Part shown: piece after piece, positions 59,761 through 64,000 of the stretch
How positions within the stretch are numbered: the stretch's first letter is position 1
Layout of the letters: each line of letters begins with the position of its first letter
Assembly (NCBI GenBank): GCA_019695175.1
Contig: JAIBAM010000002.1
Location: forward strand, 178,967 to 242,966
From: Bdellovibrionales bacterium
GTDB taxonomy: Bacteria > Bdellovibrionota > Bdellovibrionia > Bdellovibrionales > UBA1609
Direction of reading: 5' to 3'
Length of the DNA: 64,000 bases
Made by a program: the position numbers and the translations under genes
Notes under the pieces: generated by a model
What the model was told of the DNA's origin: nothing
What the model saw: the letters and a program-made list of their open reading frames with translations, nothing else
Database searches by the model: none

Positions 59761-61908
59761 ATGCGGCGATATATCAACATGAGATTCCTCGTAGTGGCAG
59801 TGGTTCTATTGCTAGTTACTGCCTACTTTACGACTGGCGTCGGGTCCTATTTGACGCTTGTTAGTTTAAAGCAGAATCAGGAACTTTTGACCGCTCAATT
59901 CTCAAGCCATCCTCTTTTGGTAAGCCTCATTTTCGGTGCTGGATATGTCCTAGTGACTGCGCTTTCTATTCCGGGAGCGACCATTTTAACCCTAGCCTCA
60001 GGAGCAATTTTCGGATTGTTTTATGGAACTATCATTGCCTCAGTGTCATCGACGATTGGGGCGACACTTTCATTCTTGGGGGCTAGGTATCTTTTTCGAC
60101 AGTCTGTGGAACATCGATTTCGCGAACGAATGGCTTCAATTAATCAGGGGCTGAAAAAAGAAGGCTCTTTTTACTTATTCACGTTGCGGCTTATTCCGGC
60201 GTTTCCATTTTTTCTTGTGAACCTTGTTATGGGGCTTACGAATTTCTCAGTTTGGCGATTTTTTTTAGTCAGTCAGATTGGAATGCTACCAGGTACATTT
60301 GTTTACGTTAATGCAGGAACTGAAATCTCAAAAATTGAGAGCCTTAAGGGAATTTTAAGTCCTGGTCTTTTGATTTCATTTTCGCTTCTTGGAATTTTGC
60401 CGCTTCTTTCAAAATGGCTGATTGGATATTTCAGATCACGGAAGCATCTTCGAAAATTTAGAAAACCATCAAAGTTCGATTATAATATGGTTGTCATTGG
60501 CGGAGGTTCCGCTGGACTTGTTTCTGCCTATATTGCGTCAGCTGTGAAAGCTAAAGTAGCTCTCATTGAAAAACACAAAATGGGAGGCGATTGCCTAAAT
60601 ACCGGATGCGTTCCAAGTAAGGCTCTTATTCGGTCATCGAAAATATTTAACTATTTTCGTAGAGCTAACCAATTCGGATTAGAGCCGATGGTTCCCAAAC
60701 TTCAATTTTCGAAAGTAATGGAACGTGTACAAAAAGTGATTCGAGAAATCGAGCCACACGATTCGGTAGAGCGTTACTCAAGTCTAGGTGTTGAGTGCAT
60801 CACGGGCGAAGCGCAAATTCTCTCGCCCTATGAAGTGAAGGTGAATGGACAAGTTCTGACGACAAAAAACATCGTCGTCGCAACGGGCGCGCGACCACTT
60901 GTTCCCAAAATTCCAGGACTTGAACTTGTGAAGCCTCTCACTTCAGACAATATCTGGAATCTTCGGGAACAACCGAAGAAGCTGGTTGTCTTGGGCGGTG
61001 GCCCCATTGGTTGTGAATTAGCTCAATCCTTTGCCCGACTAGGAACGGATGTCACTTTAATCGAAATGTCGAATCGAATTATGGCCAGAGAAGATGTTGA
61101 TGTATCTACACTCGTGACCGAATCATTTCAAAAAGAAGGAGTACATGTTTTAACTTCTCACAAAGCTCTTCGAATTGAGAGCGCTTCGGGCTTAACACGA
61201 TTGATTTGTGAGAAGGATGGAAAAGAAATTGCCATTGAATTTGATCAAATCTTGTTAGCCCTTGGAAGACGAGCCAATGTCACTGGATTTGGCTTAGAAG
61301 AGCTTGGTGTTGAGATTTCTCAAAGAGGTACTGTCGTTGCTGATGATTTCTTACGGACGACCAATTTTCCAAATATTTATGTTTGTGGTGATGTAACAGG
61401 TCCTTACCAGTTTACTCATACGGCAGCTCATCAAGCTTGGTATGTGGCCGTAAATGCGTTGTTTAGTCCGTTTAAGTCCTTCAAAGTAGATTACAGAGTA
61501 ATCCCCTGGTGTACATTCAGCGATCCTGAAGTTGCACGAGTGGGCCTCAATGAAATTGAAGCCAAAGAAAAAGGTATCGAATATCAAGTGACGAAATATG
61601 GAATTGATGATCTTGATAGGGCTATCGCCGATGGTGAGGCCCACGGATTTGTGAAGGTTCTGACTGTTCCTGGAGCTGATAAGATTCTAGGTGTTACTAT
61701 TGTTGGTCATCACGCGGGTGACATCATTGCCGAATATGTGACGGCCATGAAGTATGGGTTGGGACTCAATAAAATCCTTGGGACGATTCATATTTATCCA
61801 ACCTTGAGCGAGGCCAATAAATACGCCGCAGGCATTTGGAAAAGACAAAATGCTCCACAGTTTGCCCTTAAGATATTAGGTAAATTTCATTCATGGAGAA
61901 GAAATTAG
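59761..61908 (+). CDS. TVP38/VTT membrane domain fused to a disulfide oxidoreductase
   Basis: A 715-residue two-part protein. Residues 1-235 form a TVP38/DedA-like membrane domain (IFGLFYGTIIASVSSTIGAT, LRLIPAFPFFLVNLVMG). From ~240 on it is a dihydrolipoamide/mercuric-reductase-like enzyme: FAD site VVIGGGSAGLVSAY, redox pair Cys278-Cys283 in GGDCLNTGCVPSK, NAD site VVLGGGPIGCELAQ, and dimer domain ending IHIYPTLSEANKYA. The C-terminal Cys pair of true mercuric reductase is missing. It may reduce a membrane-linked disulfide or metal compound. Confidence 0.9.
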   Translation: MRRYINMRFLVVAVVLLLVTAYFTTGVGSYLTLVSLKQNQELLTAQFSSHPLLVSLIFGAGYVLVTALSIPGATILTLASGAIFGLFYGTIIASVSSTIGATLSFLGARYLFRQSVEHRFRERMASINQGLKKEGSFYLFTLRLIPAFPFFLVNLVMGLTNFSVWRFFLVSQIGMLPGTFVYVNAGTEISKIESLKGILSPGLLISFSLLGILPLLSKWLIGYFRSRKHLRKFRKPSKFDYNMVVIGGGSAGLVSAYIASAVKAKVALIEKHKMGGDCLNTGCVPSKALIRSSKIFNYFRRANQFGLEPMVPKLQFSKVMERVQKVIREIEPHDSVERYSSLGVECITGEAQILSPYEVKVNGQVLTTKNIVVATGARPLVPKIPGLELVKPLTSDNIWNLREQPKKLVVLGGGPIGCELAQSFARLGTDVTLIEMSNRIMAREDVDVSTLVTESFQKEGVHVLTSHKALRIESASGLTRLICEKDGKEIAIEFDQILLALGRRANVTGFGLEELGVEISQRGTVVADDFLRTTNFPNIYVCGDVTGPYQFTHTAAHQAWYVAVNALFSPFKSFKVDYRVIPWCTFSDPEVARVGLNEIEAKEKGIEYQVTKYGIDDLDRAIADGEAHGFVKVLTVPGADKILGVTIVGHHAGDIIAEYVTAMKYGLGLNKILGTIHIYPTLSEANKYAAGIWKRQNAPQFALKILGKFHSWRRN

Positions 61909-61914
61909 GGAGAA

Positions 61915-62334
61915 ATGATGAATTCGGAAATTCAACGAAAACTAGAACTCAGTTTACTAACTTTAAGGGTTGGTGTTTTTATCGTCATGCTGATGTGGAC
62001 CGTCGATAAATTTATTCGAGTTGACCATGCGAAAATTGTTTTTGAAAAGTTCTATTTATTAACAGGATTTGAAAATACGATTATGTATGCCTTAGCTTGC
62101 GCTGAGCTTTTACTGATTTTGGTCTTTTTAGCCGGGATTAAGAAGCGCTGGAGTTATGGATTGGTTTTCTTGCTTCACGGAGTTTCAACAGTTTCGTCTT
62201 TTAAGCAGTACTTAAATCCATTTGAAGGCGGAAATCTTTTATTTTTTGCTGCTTGGCCGATGTTGGCCGCTTGCTTTACGTTATATGTCCTGCGCGATTT
62301 TGATCGAATGCTTTCTTTTGGAAGTAGTAATTAA
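61915..62334 (+). CDS. DoxX-like membrane protein
   Basis: A 139-residue protein with four hydrophobic segments in the DoxX/MauE-like pattern (TLRVGVFIVMLMWTVDKFI, ACAELLLILVFLAGI). It sits 6 bases after the fusion gene, so it is in the same operon. DoxX-like proteins occur in bufferin-type and thiol-redox operons; the role here is unknown. A second ATG directly follows the first. Confidence 0.78.
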   Translation: MMNSEIQRKLELSLLTLRVGVFIVMLMWTVDKFIRVDHAKIVFEKFYLLTGFENTIMYALACAELLLILVFLAGIKKRWSYGLVFLLHGVSTVSSFKQYLNPFEGGNLLFFAAWPMLAACFTLYVLRDFDRMLSFGSSN

Positions 62335-62335
62335 T

Positions 62336-62773
62336 ATGAACGATGTTAAGGTTTATTCAAAAATACTATTTTTGTGTGTTGCCAACTCGGCGCGAAGTCA
62401 AATGGCAGAAGCAATTGCGAGAAAGATTCTTCCGTCATCTGTCGATGTCAAAAGCGCAGGAAGTCGCCCAGGGCTGGTTGTACACCCGAATGCGATCCAG
62501 TCACTTGCAGATCTAGAAACGGACATTACTCAAGCAATCCCAAAGCATATCGATTCATTACCAAATGGATTTTTGAATAAAGACTGCTTGGTGATTAGAC
62601 TATGTGCGGAAGAAGAGTGTCCAATTGTAGCAAGGGGGCTAGAAATTCGTGATTGGAGTTTACCAGATCCAGCCCATCCGGATTCGGGAGATGTCAAAGC
62701 TGCCTTTGCAGAAACTCGATCAGCATTATTTGATCGTATTTCTAAACTGAGATCTGAATTAGTTTCGTTATGA
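62336..62773 (+). CDS. ArsC-like low-molecular-weight phosphatase
   Basis: A 145-residue protein from the ATG at 62336, one base after the DoxX-like stop; the longer frame from 62222 is a shadow. The phosphate loop CVANSARSQMAEA has the C-x5-R signature, the acid is in LPDPAHPD, and a second Cys pair (LCAEEECPI) resembles the relay cysteines of thioredoxin-coupled arsenate reductase. Arsenate reductase is the first guess. Its stop overlaps the stop of the convergent gene. Confidence 0.8.
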   Translation: MNDVKVYSKILFLCVANSARSQMAEAIARKILPSSVDVKSAGSRPGLVVHPNAIQSLADLETDITQAIPKHIDSLPNGFLNKDCLVIRLCAEEECPIVARGLEIRDWSLPDPAHPDSGDVKAAFAETRSALFDRISKLRSELVSL

Positions 62774-63241
62774 ACACGTCGATTCATAATTAGATTCTAT
62801 TTCTAGTCCTCTTGCGTGAGCACAGCGATTTACAAAGTTAAAATACGAAACGACCATAATAGCGTGTTGCCATTGAGACTCTGTAAAGCCGCTCTCTAGA
62901 AATTCAGAATGTAAAGCTGACGATTTCCATGGTTCTTTTGTCAAAGTATCGGCTAAAGACACAAGTGCTTGGGATCTGACTTTATCGACATTGGTCTTGG
63001 TATTTTTTAGTGCTTCGCTATGGTGTGCGATGCAATATGGACAGGAATTGGCTTTGCTGACTTCAACAGCCAAAAACTCCCTTTCTGGCCTTTCAAGTGG
63101 TAATCCATCTTCCAGCATAATCGATTTATAGAATTGATAGTGTGCTTGGATTCCTTCCGGGAACTGCGAAAATGACGTATGAATCGTAGCAAGACCGCCT
63201 CTTTCTGTCTCAATTAGGCTATAGCCTTCCTTTAATTTCAT
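62768..63241 (-). CDS. AhpD-like peroxidase-related protein
   Basis: A 157-residue carboxymuconolactone-decarboxylase-family protein with the redox motif SCPYCIAHHSEAL and the EREFLAVEVSKA helix of the peroxidase-related group. It is divergent from the PiT gene; an ECF-type promoter for each lies in between. It is the third AhpD-fold gene in the island. Confidence 0.85.
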   Translation of the reverse strand: MKLKEGYSLIETERGGLATIHTSFSQFPEGIQAHYQFYKSIMLEDGLPLERPEREFLAVEVSKANSCPYCIAHHSEALKNTKTNVDKVRSQALVSLADTLTKEPWKSSALHSEFLESGFTESQWQHAIMVVSYFNFVNRCAHARGLEIESNYESTCS

Positions 63242-63264
63242 TTAACTACTCCTTGTCTCATATT

Positions 63265-63291
63265 AGTGCGCTTTCACTTACTTTTCTTACG
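63265..63291 (-). promoter_or_regulatory. Putative ECF promoter of the AhpD-like gene
   Basis: On the minus strand CGTAAG (63291-63286), 15 bases, CGCACT (63270-63265). It keeps GTAAG and CACT of the consensus with the same spacing. It is the weakest of the six sites. Confidence 0.55.
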
Positions 63292-63297
63292 AATTTT

Positions 63298-63324
63298 TGT
63301 AAGAAATCGGCCTAGCCCGTCACT
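63298..63324 (+). promoter_or_regulatory. Putative ECF promoter of the PiT gene
   Basis: TGTAAG (63298-63303), 15 bases, GTCACT (63319-63324), then TATC. Full match to the consensus, 53 bases before the start at 63378. Confidence 0.8.
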
Positions 63325-63336
63325 TATCTAATATCG

Positions 63337-63357
63337 CACGAATTTGACATATTCGTG
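63337..63357. promoter_or_regulatory. Inverted repeat in the PiT leader
   Basis: CACGAAT and ATTCGTG separated by seven bases (TTGACAT), just downstream of the ECF-type promoter and overlapping a TTGACA hexamer. It could be an operator or a second promoter controlled by an unknown regulator. Confidence 0.5.
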
Positions 63358-63377
63358 TTCAGAGTGAGGATAGAAAC

Positions 63378-63926
63378 ATGGTTATAGCAATTCTATTGGC
63401 AGGTCTATTTTTAGCTTTTTCAAATGGGGCCAACGACAACTTTAAAGGCGTCGCAACTCTATTGGGAAGTCGAACGACGACTTATAAAACAGCACTTCTC
63501 TGGGCGTCATTTACCACCTTTGCCGGGTCGATAACTGCGTTTTTTTTAGCTCAAAAGTTGATGGCAAACTTCTCGGGAAAAGGATTAGTTCCCGATCAAA
63601 TTGTCCAATTAACTTCATTTTCTGTCTCCGTTGCTATCGCCGCAGCTTTAACGGTTTTCTTTGCGACCAAATTCGGATTTCCAATCTCTACGACTCATGC
63701 CATTACGGGAGCACTCGTCGGTGCTGGAGCACTTGCCTCTGCTGGTGCTATCAATCTTGAAAAGCTGACTTCAACATTTTTTCTGCCGCTTTTAATTAGT
63801 CCCGTTATTGCAATAATTGGCGCATCGGCAATTTATCCTACTTTAAGTTTTTTACGTCGTAAGTTCGGTGTGAGCTTTTCAACCCCCTATATGATGTGGA
63901 CAGATTTGGTTCGATCATCCATATAG
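63378..63926 (+). CDS. Half-length PiT-family inorganic phosphate permease
   Basis: A 182-residue membrane protein. It carries the first PiT signature (FSNGANDNFKGVATLLGSR) and the second-helix pattern FGFPISTTHAITGALVGAG, with about five transmembrane helices. Ordinary PiT proteins are 330-500 residues with two inverted halves; here a TAG stop ends the frame and a new gene begins 19 bases later. It may be a half-transporter that pairs with itself, or a truncation. Arsenate entry via PiT would fit the ArsC-like neighbour. Confidence 0.8.
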   Translation: MVIAILLAGLFLAFSNGANDNFKGVATLLGSRTTTYKTALLWASFTTFAGSITAFFLAQKLMANFSGKGLVPDQIVQLTSFSVSVAIAAALTVFFATKFGFPISTTHAITGALVGAGALASAGAINLEKLTSTFFLPLLISPVIAIIGASAIYPTLSFLRRKFGVSFSTPYMMWTDLVRSSI

Positions 63927-63944
63927 AAAGAAAGGGTAGAAAAG

Positions 63945-64000
63945 ATGAATAAACAATACACAGAGGCTCAAAAGCAGCAAATTATAAAGGAAGCTACAGA
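63945..64000 (+). CDS. Start of an unidentified gene cut by the window edge
   Basis: An ATG at 63945 opens a frame of 18 codons (KQYTEAQKQQIIKEAT) to the end of the sequence. AAGGG-type sequence precedes it. It follows the PiT gene closely and is probably in the same operon. Too short to identify. Confidence 0.45.
   Translation, partial: MNKQYTEAQKQQIIKEAT

Noticed and set aside
1..64000. CRISPR arrays, tRNA or rRNA genes
   Set aside because: I saw no regularly spaced direct repeats of CRISPR size, no cloverleaf-like segments with a TTCRA loop, and no rRNA landmarks in the stretches I could read between genes. Without a covariance-model search I cannot exclude a single divergent tRNA.

Overview
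The window looks like a piece of chromosome from a low-G+C Gram-negative bacterium. The best guess is Bdellovibrionota or a related deltaproteobacterial-type lineage: many envelope lipoproteins and secreted hypothetical proteins, a FlgT/CsgG-like lipoprotein, orphan recombinase-domain and STAS-like proteins, and a truncated RND adaptor. This is inference from gene content; there is no rRNA or other phylogenetic marker that I could test.

Positions 1-34300 are mostly ordinary chromosome. They hold oligopeptidase B, a thiamine ABC transporter (thiBPQ) in one operon with doxX and nth, a GNAT protein, BipA/TypA, a glycine-rich RRM protein, a divergent NagB-like/PIG-L pair, the t6A enzyme Sua5/TsaC, a broken HNH-AP2 gene, a cardiolipin-synthase-type protein, a DUF547/polyferredoxin/flavoprotein trio, AlaS, an agmatinase-like enzyme, MutY, a TolB-like lipoprotein, a FlgT-like pair and a DUF3326 protein.

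Positions 34300-41750 are a junction region. It contains AT-rich DNA with two perfect ~40-bp palindromes that differ by paired (compensatory) changes, secreted proteins including a beta-helix/thrombospondin-like lipoprotein with an exact 98-bp internal duplication, gene remnants, and a recombinase lacking its catalytic domain.

Positions 41750-64000 form a metal and thiol-stress island. A CusCBA-type efflux operon diverges from an ECF sigma factor gene, and both directions carry the same promoter, TGTCACAA-N15-CGTATTAGG. A merR-merT-merP-carboxymuconolactone decarboxylase operon follows. Then comes yceI, a YHS-type protein, two tandem BufA2 bufferin precursors, the MNIO maturase BufB and BufC, and a regulator block: MarR, a second ECF sigma with a zinc-binding anti-sigma, and a TetR whose operator sits between its own -35 and -10. 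Beyond lie an AhpD-like protein, glutaredoxin, a DUF547/cyclase/FAD-oxidoreductase operon, a TVP38-disulfide-oxidoreductase fusion with DoxX and an ArsC-like phosphatase, a second AhpD-like protein and a half-length PiT permease.

The main discovery is a second promoter signature, TGTAAG-N15-GTCACT (with small variants), found at six start regions across this island, including two divergent pairs. It ties the bufferin operon, both AhpD-like genes, the TVP38 fusion, the DUF547/cyclase operon and the phosphate permease into one probable ECF regulon, most simply that of the sigma factor at 53955.
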